Assembly: GCF_900660665.1 (NCBI RefSeq)
Contig: NZ_LR215037.1
Span: 744,001-808,000 of the forward strand
DNA: 64,000 nt
DNA from: Mycoplasmopsis maculosa
Lineage (GTDB): Bacteria; Bacillota_I; Bacilli_A; Mycoplasmatales; Metamycoplasmataceae
Direction of reading: 5' to 3'
The notes below the pieces were generated by a model. That model did no database searches and had not been told where the DNA came from. It saw only the letters and a list, made by a program, of their open reading frames with translations. The position numbers and the translations under genes were made by a program. This document shows positions 40,275 to 59,019 of this stretch, piece by piece; the stretch's first letter is position 1, and every line of letters starts with the position of its first letter.

Positions 40275-43200
40275 ATGAGCGAACAAATATTACAAAAGAC
40301 CCCTTACAAAATTAAAAAATTTGGTCCTTTGACAGAAAGAAGAGATTATTCTGTAACAAAAGTTACTTGAAATGTTCCAGACTTTTTGGGTATGTCAAAA
40401 GACTCATTTGTTTGATTTAAAGAAAAAGGAATTGAAGAAATTTTAAGAGAACATTATCCTATTTCTTCAACAAATAAAAAAGTATCTTTAGATTACGTTT
40501 GAAATTCAGCAAGATTAGAAATGCCAACTAAAGAGTACGAAGCTGTTGCAGAAGCAAAAGCAAAAGGAACTAATTATTCAGCTAAATTATTTGCAAAGTT
40601 TAAAGTAACAACTTCTGAAAAAGGTTTAGTGAAAGATGATGAAGTTCTTTTAGGTGAAATTCCTTTAATGAATTCAGGTGGTAGTTTTATTATTAACGGT
40701 AGTGAAAAAGTTATCGTTAGCCAATTGATAAGATCACCTGGTGCATACTTCGGACTTTCAGTTCGTAATAAACAATCAGATGATTTATTTAACAAATTAG
40801 AAATTTTACCAAGACTAGGTTCTTGATTAGAAATTTCTCATAAAGTTACAACTAAAACAGTTGATTGAGTAAAAATAAGAATTGATAAAAATAAAAATGT
40901 TAATTTAATGACATTTTTAGGAGCATTAGGTCTTAATGTTCCAAATATAAAAAAATTATTTGGTGAATCAGGCGTTTTATTAGAAACAATTAAAAAAGAA
41001 AAATTCTTTGGCCACGATGATGATGGAACATTGATTCCAATAGAAGAAATTGTAAAAAATTCTCAAGAAGAATTATTTAGAGTTATTCGTCGGGGAGATA
41101 GAATTACAGATGAATCTGTTACAAATTTAATTTCAGGTTTATTATTCCACAAGAAACGTTACAGTTTAAGTCAAACTGGGCGTTATATGTTAAATAAGAA
41201 ACTAAATCTTGTTGACCGTATTACAGAAAAATATTTAGGTCAAAATTTAACTATTAAATCAGATGATAATGAAATAATAGAACTTAAAAGAGGTCATTTT
41301 ATTGATCATAAATTAGCTCTTTTAATTCAAAAAAACTTTGATAACGGATTTTTAAATTCTGAAATTATAGATGGAATAGACACAAAAGTTGTATATGCAA
41401 GACTTTTAGAAGATCCTGCTTATTCATCTTTAAAGAAAAGAAATAAAATAATTAAGCTTAATGTCTTTTCAAATCGTAAAAAGCTTGATAGAGGTGAAAA
41501 ACCAACACTTGTTATCGGAAATGATCCTCAATCAAACGAACAACATTTATTAGTATCAGATATAGTAGCTGCAATTAGTTATTACTTTAATTTATTAGAA
41601 GGCGTTGGTCAAGATGATGATCCAGACTCAATGACTAATAAAAGAATAGTTTCTGTTGGTGAATTATTACAAAATCAATTAAATGTTGGTATTTTAAGAT
41701 TAGAAAAAACAACTCGTGAAAGAATGACAGCTAAAGATCCTGAGAAAGTAACACCAAAAAATATTACTAATAACAAGTTAGTTTCTAATCAAATGAAAAC
41801 TTTCTTTAACTCATCAAAACTTTCTCAATTTATGGATCAAATTAATCCACTTGCAGAAATTTCAAATGAACGCCGTATTACTTCTTTAGGACCTGGAGGT
41901 CTTAACCGTTATACTGCTCAATTCGAAGTTCGGGATGTTCATGCAACTCATTATGGCAGAATTTGTCCAATTGAAACACCAGAAGGACCTAACATCGGTT
42001 TAATATTAAACTTAGCTATTTATGCTGGTGTGAATGAATATGGTTTTCTTCAAACGCCATATTTTAAAGTTAATAATGGTGTAGTTGATTATTCAACTGT
42101 CGAATACTTAACAGCTGCTGATGAATACGGTTTTAATATAGGGCAATCAACAGTACATGTTAATGAAGATAATAGAATTACAGATGAATTTTTAACTATT
42201 AGAAAAAATTACAATTATATTATTGGAACACCAAGAGATGTTGACTATATAGAAGTTGCATCACGTCAAATGGTTTCTGTTGCAGCTGGATGTATACCAT
42301 TTTTAGAAAATGATGATGCTAACCGTGCACTTATGGGTTCAAACATGCAACGTCAATCAGTGCCATTAATTGAAACAGAAGCTCCTTTTGTTGCGACAGG
42401 AACAGAAGCTGATATAGCCAAATATTCTGCTGCAAACTTTAGAGCAAAACAAGATGGTATAGTTGAATTTGCAGACGGTTCAAAAATTAAAATAAGAAAT
42501 AAAAAAGGTACACTTGATACTTACAATCTTAAAAACTTCCAACGTTCAAACCAGGATACAGTTATTCATCAAAGACCATTAGTAAAAGTTGGTCAAGAAG
42601 TTAAAAAAGATGATTTATTAGTTGACGGTTCTTCATTTAAAAATGGTGAGTTATCATTGGGTAAAAACTTATTAGTCGCTTTTACAACTTATAAAGGTTT
42701 TAACTATGAAGATGCTGTTATCTTAAATGAAAGACTTGTAAAAGAAGATGTTTTAACATCTATTCATATAGAAGAACAAACAATTCAATTTAGAACTTCA
42801 AAAGCTGGTGTTGATGAATTAACAAGAGATATTCCAAACGTTTCTAAACATTCAATTAGACATTTAGACGAAAGAGGAATAGTTTTAGTTGGTTCAGAAG
42901 TTACACCAGGAGATGTTTTAGTTGGTCGTGTTTCTCCAAAAGGTGATGATAATCCAAGTCAAGAAGAGAAATTATTATCAGCTGTTTTAGGCCAAAGACA
43001 AATGAATGTTAAAGATACTTCATTAAAAGTAAAAAATGGCCATAATGGAACAATAATTGGAGTTGAAATTTTAAGTAGAGAAAACAAAGATCAATTAGAA
43101 GATGGAATTGATAAAATTGTTAAAGTTTCTATTGCTGTAAAAAGAAAAATTAGAGTTGGTGATAAAATGTCTGGTCGTCACGGTAATAAGGGTGTTGTTT

Positions 43201-43899
43201 CAGTAATTCTTCCTGAAGAAGATATGCCACATTTAGAAGATGGTACACCTGTTGATGTTATGCTTAATCCACAAGGGGTTCCTTCTCGTATGAACATTGG
43301 TCAAGTTCTTGAAATTCACTTAGGTATGGCTGCAAGAAAATTAGGATGTAAATTTGTAACACCTGTTTTTGATGGTATTAAAAAAGAAGATATTCAAGCA
43401 GCTATTGAGGAAGCAGGGTTACCAGTTTCAGGAAAACAAATTTTAATTGATCCTATTACAGGTGAAAAAATAGATAAACCTGTTTCAGTAGGGGTTATGT
43501 ATATGCTTAAACTTAACCATATGGTTGATGATAAAATGCATGCTCGTTCAGTTGGCCCATATTCACTTATTACTCAACAACCACTTGGTGGTAAAAGTCA
43601 AAACGGTGGACAAAGATTTGGCGAAATGGAAACATGAGCTATTGAATCATATGGAGCAACAAATGTTTTACAAGAGATACTTACTTACAAATCAGATGAT
43701 ATTTCAGGACGTAATCAACTTTATTCAGCTTTAGTTTCTGGAAAAGAATTACCAAACCCTGGAACTCCTGAATCATTTAACGTATTGAGTTATGAATTAA
43801 AAGGTTTAGGTATGAAATTAGATACAACTTCAATCGAAGAAGAAGATGAAGAATTTTCACAACACTTTGATATTGCACCAAGTGTACAAGGAGGCTTAG

Positions 43900-43907
<8 letters not shown>
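40275..43907 (+). CDS. rpoB: RNA polymerase beta subunit
   Basis: 1,210 residues through several TGA(Trp) codons. Recognisable in order: the N-terminal protrusion and lobe with [22 protein letters not shown]; the rifampicin-site region [30 protein letters not shown], in which Asn stands where rifampicin-sensitive bacteria have the key residues, in line with the natural rifampicin resistance of mollicutes; NMQRQ, the [12 protein letters not shown] active-site segment, and the C-terminal [12 protein letters not shown]-like [12 protein letters not shown]. The start is set by GGGAGC before the ATG; the stop overlaps rpoC by eight bases. Confidence 0.97.
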
Positions 43908-48372
<4,465 letters not shown>

Positions 48373-48375
48373 TTT

Positions 48376-48410
48376 AAAAACATAATACTTTTCATAGTAT
48401 TATGTTTTTT
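48376..48410 (+). terminator. Terminator of rpoB-rpoC
   Basis: Stem AAAAACATAATACT / AGTATTATGTTTTT with a short loop, directly after rpoC. Confidence 0.85.
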
Positions 48411-48411
48411 A

Positions 48412-48417
48412 TATAAT
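48412..48417 (+). promoter_or_regulatory. -10 box of the K+ channel gene (leaderless start)
   Basis: TATAAT ends six bases before the channel ATG; no Shine-Dalgarno exists, so the mRNA probably begins at the ATG. Confidence 0.6.
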
Positions 48418-48423
48418 AGTAAT

Positions 48424-49536
48424 ATGAATATATTAGTAAATAAAAAAGAAATTCATGATGCAATATCTAATAAATATAAAGAAACTTTTTGAGAAGTTTT
48501 AAGTATCATTTTTTCATCAGAATCTGAAATACCAAAAACCTCTATAAAAAAATATTTTTGGACAAAAATATTAAGAAATTTATATGCAATTATTATAGCT
48601 TTTTTTGTTTTAATAGGATTTGTTAGTTTTATTTTATTAACAAGTATTCAAGAAAAGCAAATCAATGAGCCTCAGAATATTGCGGCAATAAATACTTTTA
48701 TTAAAATAATGAAAATTATTGAATTTACTTCTTTTTTTATTTTTTTAATTGATCTTTTAGGAAATTGAATTACCTATCCTTTTAGAGATAATTATCATAA
48801 TAAAGTTTGGAAGTCAATAACCTTATATCCTTTTACTAGTGCTTTCATTATTTTAGTGTTAAACTTTTTACCATCATTAGCGGGTTTAATTTCTGTTCAA
48901 ATTGGTACTAAAAACGAATTTGTTGAAACAATGAAAGCTTTTAGAATAATTAGAATTTTAAGATTAATAATGTTATTAAATATTTTTGCTTCTTTTAAAA
49001 AGATTTCTTATGCTATAAAAAATGACAGAGTTATAATAATAAACATAATTTTATTAACAATTGTATTATTATTCATTTTTTCTATAGTAGTTTACTATAC
49101 AGAAACTGAGTATGTAAGACATTTGGTTGAAATAGAAAAAAAATACTCTTCGTTAGAAAGTTATTATGAACAAAATCCTTCAACTGTTAAAACTTTTGGA
49201 GATACACTTTATTTTGCAGCAATAACATTAACTACTATTGGCTATGGAGACTTTACTCCTAAAAGTAATATAACAAAGGCTATAATACCTATATTGTCTG
49301 TTATTGGTATTGCTATAATAGCAACTCCTGGTGGAATAATTTCTGCTAGTGTTTTAACAGCAATAAAAGAAACAAGCGAAGAAAAAGAAAAAAATAAATT
49401 AGGATTTAGAAAAGGTAAAATATTAAATTTTGAATTAAATAATCCTTTAATTAAATATAAAGCAACAATAATTAATTTAAGAAATATTAGAGCTAAATCA
49501 CGAATAAAATTAGTAAAAAAACATACTAAAAATTAA
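48424..49536 (+). CDS. Voltage-gated-type potassium channel
   Basis: 370 residues. Six membrane segments, including a short S4-like helix with Arg at every third place (AFRIIRILRLIML, ~167-179), then S5, a pore helix and the K+ selectivity filter TTIGYGDF at ~270-277, and S6 ending in a charged cytoplasmic tail. It should form a tetrameric K+ channel in the single cell membrane. The filter is intact; the S4 has fewer charges than animal channels, so voltage sensing is uncertain. It is monocistronic between two terminators. Confidence 0.92.
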
Positions 49537-49551
49537 TAAAAAAAAATAATG

Positions 49552-49591
49552 ATACCAAAATGACTATAAATAAGTTTTTTTGGTATTTTTT
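49552..49591 (+). terminator. Terminator after the K+ channel gene
   Basis: ATACCAAAA / TTTTGGTAT stem with a 17-base loop and a long T-run. Confidence 0.7.
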
Positions 49592-49630
49592 TTGTTGTAA
49601 GAAAATAAATATAATTTATTTTTTTATAGT

Positions 49631-49665
49631 TATAATATTTATAATTATTAAATTTGCAAGGAGAG
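49631..49665 (+). promoter_or_regulatory. Promoter and ribosome binding site of the giant SGNH protein
   Basis: TATAAT at 49631-49636 and AAGGAGAG at 49658-49665, seven bases before the ATG. Confidence 0.6.
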
Positions 49666-49671
49666 TTTTAA

Positions 49672-52600
49672 ATGAAAATAAAACTTAAACCTCTTTTGAT
49701 TGGTAGTGGTATAACTTTAGCTGCAACTATTTCTTTAGCTATTGGGTTAAGTTATATTCCAATTGGAGATAAAAAACTTGAAAAATCATCGCCGGATTTA
49801 AAAATAAATGATACGAATAAAGAATTAGTTATTCCTGAAATTCCAAAACAAATAGAAAAAATAGAAATAACTGATAAAAGTAACGAAATTATTAAATTAG
49901 ATGATAGAAATAAAAGCATTGATTTTATCACTCAAGATAAAAAAATACGTTATGTTGCATTGGGAGATTCAATATCTGCTGGTTTTGATGCAAATTTAGA
50001 TAAAGATTATCCAGGCGAATTAAATGAAAAAACTAAAGAATTATCTGGTATAAGTTTTCCTTCTTATTTAGCATCATTTTTTCAAAAAATAGAAGAAAAC
50101 AAATTACAATCTTTTAAAAATTTTGCAAGAACAAGTTCAACTATACAAGATTGATTTTTAATGTTAGATTATCCTAATGTAAAGGATTCTCTAAATAAGG
50201 ATCAACTTGATTTACTTAATTTTTATTTTGGGAATGATATAGAAGCATTTAGAAATGAACTATTGAAAAGACTTGAAGATGCTAATTTAATTACAATAAC
50301 ACTTGGTGCTAATGATTTTATAGAAGTATTAACAAATTCTTTTTCTAAAATTCCTTTTATAGATTTAATTACAGAAATTCAAAATAATGATTTAAAAATA
50401 AGCAAATTAATTTCATTATTTAGTAGCACTTTAGATGAAGTGTTTTCAACTATTAATAATAGACAAAGTTTATTTATTGAAAAATTAAAAAAGTTTACAA
50501 ACACAACAAATATAAATTTTATTTCTTATCCAATGCCATTAGCACATATTTCTAAGGTTTTGGACTCTTTAATTCCAACACAATTGAATTCTGATTCTGA
50601 AACAATAAGTATTGGTAAAATATTATTGGATCTTTTGAATAACGAAATAAAAAGTGTAGCAAATGCAAATGGAATAAATTTTATTGATTCTTATGACAAT
50701 GTATTTTGAAATAAAAATTTAATTAAATTAGTACCTAACTTAATAGAAATACATCCTTCGAGTTTTGGTTATAAAAAAATGGCACAGGATGTGTTTGCAA
50801 AATTAATTATTTCTTCAAGAAATATTGAAGAAATAAATTCAAACAACATAAATTGAAGTAGTAATTTTTTAAAAAGCGATAGCTTATCTTTTTTAAATCA
50901 AATTGAATTATTTAACCATTATGAAAAAATAAATTTAATTTTTGAAAATGATATGGATAAATATACTTTTTTTGAAGACGAAATATTTTTAAAATATAAA
51001 AATCTTAAAAGTAAAGATAACTTTTTTAATCGTGTTTTAAATAGAGAATTTGTGTATGAAGGAATGTTAAACGCACTTTATAATTCTTTCTTCGAATCAT
51101 CAATTTTAAAAAATGAAGAAGGGTTAGCTTTAAAAGAGTTTTTTGATAGAAATAACGGTGAAAACTGAGATTTGATAAAACAATGATTTATTAAATCTAA
51201 ATACATACCAAGAGCTCTAGAAAAAACACAATTTATTTATTTAAACACTGATTGAGATAATAACGGTGAACCCGGATCAGAAAGTGTAAATTATAAAAAT
51301 CTTCTATTTTCTTTAAAAGAGGCTTTTACAAACGAAGGATTAGTTGTTAATTTAATAAAAACTTTTTTCCAGATTGACTTTTTAAAAGAAAATAAGGAAG
51401 AATTTAGAACTCTTATATCAAACGTTTTTCAAAACATAATTAAAACAGACCTTTCAAAAAATGTTTTAGAAAAAATTTCTAATGTAGCAAATTTTGAAAG
51501 TATAAGTGAATATATTTCAAATGAAGATTTTTTACTTTTATCACAAAAAATAATAAATAATGAAAATATAAAAACTTTAATTTCTGATTTAATATTAAAC
51601 TTAATAGACGATTCTAATAAATATTCAGATGCAAATAACTACAATGATTTATGAAAAGTATTTATTTCAAATGATAATAATAAATTAGCTATAAAAAAGG
51701 GCTTAAATAGTATAACTAATTCAATTTTAAAGGATAATGAAGCTAGACAAATTATCTCTAAAACTTTAAGCAAAACAGTTTTTAAAAATAATATTTTATC
51801 AGCTAATTTAGAAGAACAAAAACTAGTTGATACTATAGATTCACTTCTTTCTTCTTTTGAAAAAACAAATAATAAATTAAATTTGATTGAGAAAGTAACT
51901 GGCTCATTATTGAATAATTTATCTAACGATATTTTAAATTTTGATTTGAAAAAATCATTAAAACAATCATTTGGAGAATTAATTAATTTATTCAACAATG
52001 AAAACACGCAAGAATTGATTATAGATTTTATAAAAATTCTTTCTGAATCAAAATTAAATGAAAATGAAAGCACAATTTCAAATTTATTAAAGAATAGTCT
52101 AAATTATTTTTCATTAAAATATGATTTGCCAAGATTAATTGTTGATTTATTGTATACAGATAAAAATAATGAAAAAATATCTGAAATAATCGAAAAAGAA
52201 AATTTAGTTAAAGTTATTTCTAAAATACTAAATGGAGTCGAAATAGACGATTTTATAGATTCTTTAGTAAATTTTGCTATAAATATAGAAGAGCAAGAAT
52301 TGAATAGTATAGAAAATATTAAGGATTTAATAAAATTGTTTTTTGATAAAGCAATCTCAACTAATATTTATGATTCATTTACTTCTATAATTAAAAAAAC
52401 CTTGTCTTATGAAGAAATAAAACAAGCTATTAAAAAAGTGCTTTTAAAAATCAATAAAAGACTTTCTAACATAATAGAAGATGAAAGAGTTGATAATTTC
52501 ATAGAAACAATTTTTAATAATCCTAATTTTAAATTTTTATTAAATGATTTTATTAAAAAAGGATTATTAAATAAAGATGTTGATTTATTTAATGAAATAG

Positions 52601-55600
52601 ATTTTAATGATATTTTAAAAAACTGGCTAGAAAATGATAATTATAAAAATGTTTCTAATGAATTAACTTCACTTTTAAAATCTTTAATAGGCGATAATTT
52701 CTTTAATGAAAATATAATTGATATTTTATATGATTATTTATTTTTAAATAGTGATTTATCTAATAATTTAAACGAAAACGACTTTAAAATAGTTTTAAAA
52801 GACAACATTAATTTAATATTAAAATTTGACGAGAAAACAAATATTTTAAGAAATATTTCAGAAACTTTTCTAAAATATTTAAGTTTAAATGGTACAAAAA
52901 TTGATAATGAAGAATTAATTTTAGAAATTAAATCATCTTCTATTGAAAAAATAAAAAAATTAGATATTAAATATTTAATTTTAGAAACAGCTAAAAATTT
53001 ATTTTCTAATGAAAAGTATTTAAGTAATAAAAACATCTTAAAACAATTAATTATCAATTTATTTAATAAATATAAAAATAATGATTCATTAATTGAAAAA
53101 ATTTCTAATTTAATTAATGAAAAAATAAGCCAACATTTAGGTACTGAAATTAATTTTGAGTCATTAAAAAATATAGTTAAGTCTATCTTTAATTCTGATG
53201 AATTTTTAGATATTTTTGATAGTTTTATATTTAATTTCTTTGAGCTTTCAGCAAATGAAGTTGTTTCTTCAAATTCTATTGAAGAACTGTTAGAAAAAAT
53301 TATTTCTAGAATTTTAACTAACGATAATTTAGAGAAAATAAATTCTTTATTAATAAATATTATTAATTTAGACGATTTTTCTATTATTGTTAGAGAAATA
53401 AAAGACAATTTATCTAATGAAAATATTTTTAAAACTTTAAATTCAAATGATTATATTTTGTTCTTTAATGAATTATTTTCAAATCCGGATTTTAACTTTT
53501 TAATAAAAGAAACAATATCTAAAATTATTTTTCCAAATATATTAAAAGAAAATTTCAATATAAAAAATTCTTTTATTCATTACATTAATAATTTTGATAA
53601 TTTGAATTTATTAAAAAATAAAATGTTTAATTTATTGAAATTTTTAATAAATAATAATTCATTTAAAAAAGTTTTAATAAAACAAATTGAAAAAGAAATA
53701 TCTAAATATCCAGAATTAACAAAAAATATAAATGAAAATAGTAGAAAAGAATTATTTTTAGATATTTTTGAAAATTTTGACAAAATTTCAGAAGCATTTA
53801 ATTTCGAACAAATTTTTAATAGTGTTTTTGATAAATTAAAAGAAAATGATTTTGATTTTTCTAATATAATGAGTATTTTTGTTAACTCATTTAAGGAAAA
53901 TTTACTATCAGCAAATTTTGAGGATTCTATCTTAAAAACTTTTAAAGAAATTTGATCAACTAATATATTAAAAAATAATAAATTAACTTTAAATAAGTTT
54001 TTGGATAATTTTTATGATTATTTAAAACATAATGAAAATTTAAAGGGAGAATTGGTTAATTATTTATATGAAAATTTAAAAGATAATTTAACATTTTTAG
54101 AGCAAGAAAAAAGCAAAAAAGTTTTAAATGAAGTTTTTGAAAACAGTAACTTTAAACTTTTATTTACTAAATTGTTTACTTCTATTTTTGATACAGAATA
54201 TGATGAAGTTAAAAAAATAAGTAATTTAAAACAATTAATAAATTTTTTAGCTAAAAAAATGTTAGATAAAAATTCTTTAAATGAGCTTATTAAACTATTT
54301 AAATTTATTATTCATAATGAAAATGTTAAGAACATTATTATTGAAAATATTAATAATTATATAAACATTAATGAAAATGAATTTATAGATGTATCTACAA
54401 TATTAATAGAAAATGAAACTACTTCTGAAATTATTGAAAATATCTTGAAAAAAGCTGTATTTGATGATTCTGTATTGTGGAGTGATTTAGAATCATTTGA
54501 TACCTTTATAAAAAAATGATTATCAACAAATGAAAATAAAAGTTTTGTTGCTTTAAAAATTGGCTTATTAATAAAAGAAGTTTTATCTACAAGCAAAATA
54601 AAAGAATTTTTAATTGATAAATTAACTCAATTAACAATAAATAATAATGATGTTTCGATTAATATATCAAGAGATGAAATACATTCATTATACACTGATA
54701 TTTATGATAGTATTAGCGGTGTATATAATTTGTTGGATATAGATGATTTTATTTTTAATGAAGTAATTGAGGAATTGTCAAATAATGGTAAAAATTTTGA
54801 TTTAAATATTTTTCTTAATAGCTTAATAAATAAATTTAAAGAAAAATTAGAAAATAAAAATTTAGATTCGTTTGCTTTAAACATTATTAAAGAATTAGAT
54901 AAAAATACATTATTAACTAATCATAAAAATACATTAAATAAATTGTTAAATAATATTGTAAGAACTTATTCTAAAAATGATAATTTTTTAAATTATTTAT
55001 CAAATTTAATAATTGAAAAAGCTCCAGAAATTAAAGAATTTATTTCAATCGAAAACTTTAATAACTTATTTAAAAACTCTATAAAAACAACAGAATTCGA
55101 AAATTTTATATTTTCTATTTCAAATTCATTAGTTAATTTAACACATGAGGATTTATCTACTTCTTCAACTTTTAAAACTTTAATTAATAAAGCAATAAAT
55201 AATATAATAAATTCTAATGCTTTTGATAATGTTTATGATTTTATACAAAAAGTGGCTTCTTATGAAGAAACAAAATTATTAATAATAAAATTATTAGAAA
55301 AAATTCCAGGTGTTCAACCTCCTATTTTCTCAACTGATCAAATAGGTAATGTCATAAATAGTTTGACTAATTCAGAACCATTAAAAAATGTTTTAAAATT
55401 ATTTATAAAAAATGGTTTATTTGACTATAAAATAACCTCTTTCGACCAAATAAAAGATTATGATTTGATTATTAAAACTTTATTATCTGATGAACAAAGA
55501 AAAAATCAAATAAAAGAAAATATAAAAGAAATTGTAGAACTTTTAATAAGAGATAATGATGTAAGGTTTGTCATAAGTTCTTATATTTATAAAGGGATGT

Positions 55601-57900
55601 CTAATTCAAATGTATTAATAAAAAATATTGAAGAGTCCAATATGATTTCTTTTATAAGCAAATCATTGCTAGCGTTTCCAAAAATAAATGAATTTTTAGG
55701 TTTAACAGATTTATTAATTTCTACTTTTGTTGATGATTTAGCTGAATTTGGTTTAAATATCGATTTTAATAATTTAACAAGTAAAATTGGTCAAAAGTTA
55801 TTAGAAAAATTTGAAAATTCAGATTGAGAAGAACAGTTCACAAAGTTAATAAAACTTATAGTTTCTAGAGATGTTATAGACGGAAATAAAGAATTATTAA
55901 TACAATTTATATCTAATGTTTTTGAATATCTTGGAACTAAAGCAGAACTTGGCAAAAAAATATTCAATAAACTTCCTGAAAAGATTAAAAATATTTTGAA
56001 ATCAATTGATGAAAATGATTTTAATCATATTTTTAGAAGTATTTTAGAAAACCAAGAAGGTATTCAATCTGTAATTAGAAATGTTGTTTCTAATGTTGTT
56101 GATAATATAAATGAATATGAACAAGCAAATAATTTGGTAGAAATTTTAAGAATATATACTAAAAACCCAGAAAGAGTAAAAGAATTAACAAATAGTTTTA
56201 GTTCTATAATAAATACAATATTATCTAATTCATCAGTACATAAATTACTAAAAGGGCTATGAAAAGAGCATTTAAGTGAATATTATATAGATGTAAATGA
56301 TAATAGAAATATAGCTTTTGTTGATGATTTATTAAAAAGCTTGCCGCAATTAGTTACTGACTTAAAATTAGTTAATAATTTTGCAGAAACTATTTCAACT
56401 ACTGTTAATGAATATGATTCTTTAACAAATATTTTAGCTAATATAGGATCTATTTTAGTTAAAGGATTAAAAGTAACTGAATTTAATTTTATTAAAACTG
56501 TATTAACAAGTAATCCAGCTAGAAAACACAAGGAAATATTAAAGATTGATATTTTAAAAATTGTTGAAGGTTTTACAAGCGATGATAGATTAGTGAATAA
56601 ATTTATTGATGATTTTAATTTAGCAAATGTTCTTACTAAATTTGGATTAACTGAACAAAGTTCAAGAAATGCATTCATTGCACTATTAAAATCTCAACAT
56701 GTTCAAAAAATACTTAATGCTTTTTTAAACGAAGTTTTTGATAATGTTGATAAATACGCTCAATTTAATGAATGAATTTATGCAATTGAAGCATTTTTTA
56801 GAAGTTCAAATGCAACAATAGTTAAAGAAGCTCTAAAAGATTGAATAAAACAATTACTTTCTGAAAATAATGAAATTTCTTATACTATAGGAAAAATACT
56901 TGCTGATTCTATGAGAAAAAATGAATGAACAAATGTTGAAACCGATGATATCATAGGGCAAAAATTTATGTATTCATTATTAAACTCAGTTGCACAAACT
57001 AATATTTTAAACAATGTAGTTAATAATATTTTTGATACATTTAAAAATTTAAGCAGGTATAAAAATGAAGGATTGGGAAATGCTTTAATAAGTGCTATTA
57101 AAAAAGGTGCATTATCATTTATAAGTTCTGAAAACGGTAATATTCAACTTTCAAAAATATTTGAAAACATACCATTATTAGAAAATATTTTAAGTAGAGT
57201 TGATGTAGATGATTATAGAGATTTTATAAATTGAATTTTTGCTTCTTCACCATTAAATATTAATAAAGGTATTTTTGCAATTCCTTTTGGTGAAGGGAAT
57301 CAAAATAATAGTAATTTTGAAGTAGGATTTAATGGTTTTGTTGATGTTATAAAAGGAAAATTAAGACATTTAATTAGGGCTTTTGTAACACCATTATTAA
57401 AATCATATGTAAAAGAATTATTAGAAACAAATACTGTTTATTCGAATATTAATGAGGTTAAAAGAAATTCAAAAGGTTATCAAGCTGTATGAAGAACTTT
57501 TGCATTTTTAGCAGCTACATTGAGTAAAAATGCAGGTTCTTGAACGTTTTGAAATTTTGTTGAGCCGCATTTAAGAGGTGGTTTTAGAGAAGCTTTTGAA
57601 ACCGCTATTTCACCTCATAAATTAGAATTATCTAGAAAATACACAAGTAATATAACTAATATTGGTTTAAGTCTTACTATAGAACCGATAGAAAATTATT
57701 GATCTGGAACACCTTCTAGAAGATTTAGAACAGAACCAAATTCTAATAGCACAAATAATTATAGATATTTAAGAGATTACGTTTTAATATATGTTTATTA
57801 CATTAATGAATATGATAGAAAGTATAATCCAAATAAAAGATACAAAGATGTTTTAATGGAAGATATGCATAATGGATTTATGCCAGCAAGTGAGGATTAG
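49672..57900 (+). CDS. Giant surface protein with N-terminal SGNH/GDSL hydrolase domain
   Basis: 2,742 residues in one frame through ~25 TGA(Trp) codons. An N-terminal hydrophobic anchor (~7-32, no lipobox) exports it. Residues ~93-380 are an SGNH/GDSL lipase-esterase: GDSIS (block I, Ser) at ~98, GANDF (block III, Asn) at ~212, and HPSSFG (block V, His) at ~361; the acid three residues before the His is not the usual Asp. The remaining ~2,350 residues are Asn/Leu/Lys/Ile-rich, helical and repetitive, with recurrent LL..FIKNGL and DNFI..IFNN-like phrases. Comparable giant GDSL proteins exist in related mycoplasmas. Likely role: hydrolysis of host lipids or esters at the surface; the function of the long repeat part is unknown. 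Confidence 0.88.
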
Positions 57901-57901
57901 T

Positions 57902-58996
57902 ATGAATGAAATAAATAAAAAAGAATTTAAAAAAAGCCTAATAGAATTTTTAGAGGTAGAAGGACCTTCTAGACATGAAGAAAAAGTTGCTGAAATGCTT
58001 ATAAATAAAGTTAATACAAAAGTTTATCAAGTTTCATATGATAATTTCGGTTCAGTTATTTTATTTAAAAAATCAAAAGTAAAAAATGCTATTAAATTTA
58101 TGGTTGCGGCACATATGGATGAAGTAGGTTTTTATGTAAGAAATATAGAAAATAATGGGCAAATTATTTTAAGTGCAATAGGTGGCATTTGACCAAATAC
58201 AGTAATAGGAACAAAAGCTACTTTAATTAATAAAGATGGTAAAAGATTTGATGGAGTATTTGGGCACACATCAATACATATATTAGAAGCTGAAAAAAGA
58301 ACTAAAGCAGTAACAATGAATGAATTATATGCTGATTTTGGATTCTATTCTAAGGAAGAAGCAATTGAAAAAGGTGTTGAAATAGGTAATCTTGTTTTAA
58401 TGTCTGGAGAAACCATTAACTTTGATAACGAAGATTTAGTTGCAGGAAAAGCAATGGATAATAGAGCCGGTGTTACAGTTTTAGAATATATTGCAAAACA
58501 ATTAGAAAATATTGATTTGTCAGTAGATTTATATTTAGTAGGAACTGTGCAAGAGGAAGTTGGAACAAGAGGAGCTAAAACATCTGTTTCATTGATTGAT
58601 CCGCAAATTGCAATAGCTCTTGATACAACAAGTAGCCATGACACAATAGGTACAATTCAAGGAACTACAAAATTAAATCATGGTGCCGCTATTAGAATAA
58701 TGGATGGTGGCATGATTGCAAATCCAAAATTAGTAGAGTACATGTCAAAAATAGGGAGAGAAAAAAATATAATGCATTATAAATTTATTGCAATGGGTGG
58801 CGGAACAGATGCAGCTCAATTACAATATGCAAAAGGTGGTGCCGCTACATTAACAATTAGTTTGCCTCAAAGATATTTACATTCTCCAATAGGTGTTTGT
58901 AGCATAAATGATTTAATTTCTGCTACTAATTTAATAAGTGAAACTATTAAGTCATTAAATAATGATATATATGATAAAATGATAAAATATAAGTAA
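57902..58996 (+). CDS. M42 family metallo-aminopeptidase
   Basis: 364 residues from the ATG one base after the giant gene's stop; AGTGAGGA before it favours this start over an upstream ATG. Metal-binding set of M42 enzymes: AAHMDE (His71), KAMDNRAG (Asp), QEEVGTRG (catalytic Glu and ligand Glu), ALDTT (Asp) and RYLHSP (His). Such tetrahedral-complex aminopeptidases trim peptides in the cytoplasm, providing amino acids to an organism that makes few. It is probably co-transcribed with the giant protein. Confidence 0.95.
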
Positions 58997-59019
58997 ATAT
59001 TTATAATTAAGGAGTATAT

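Noticed and set aside
51639-54884. Several minus-strand open frames of 60-220 codons antisense to the giant protein
   Set aside because: Low-complexity mirror frames of an Asn/Lys/Leu-rich coding strand with no ribosome binding sites or domains.
57872-57901. Upstream ATG as start of the M42 peptidase
   Set aside because: It lies inside the giant gene without a ribosome binding site; AGTGAGGA precedes the ATG at 57902 and the family N-terminus fits there.
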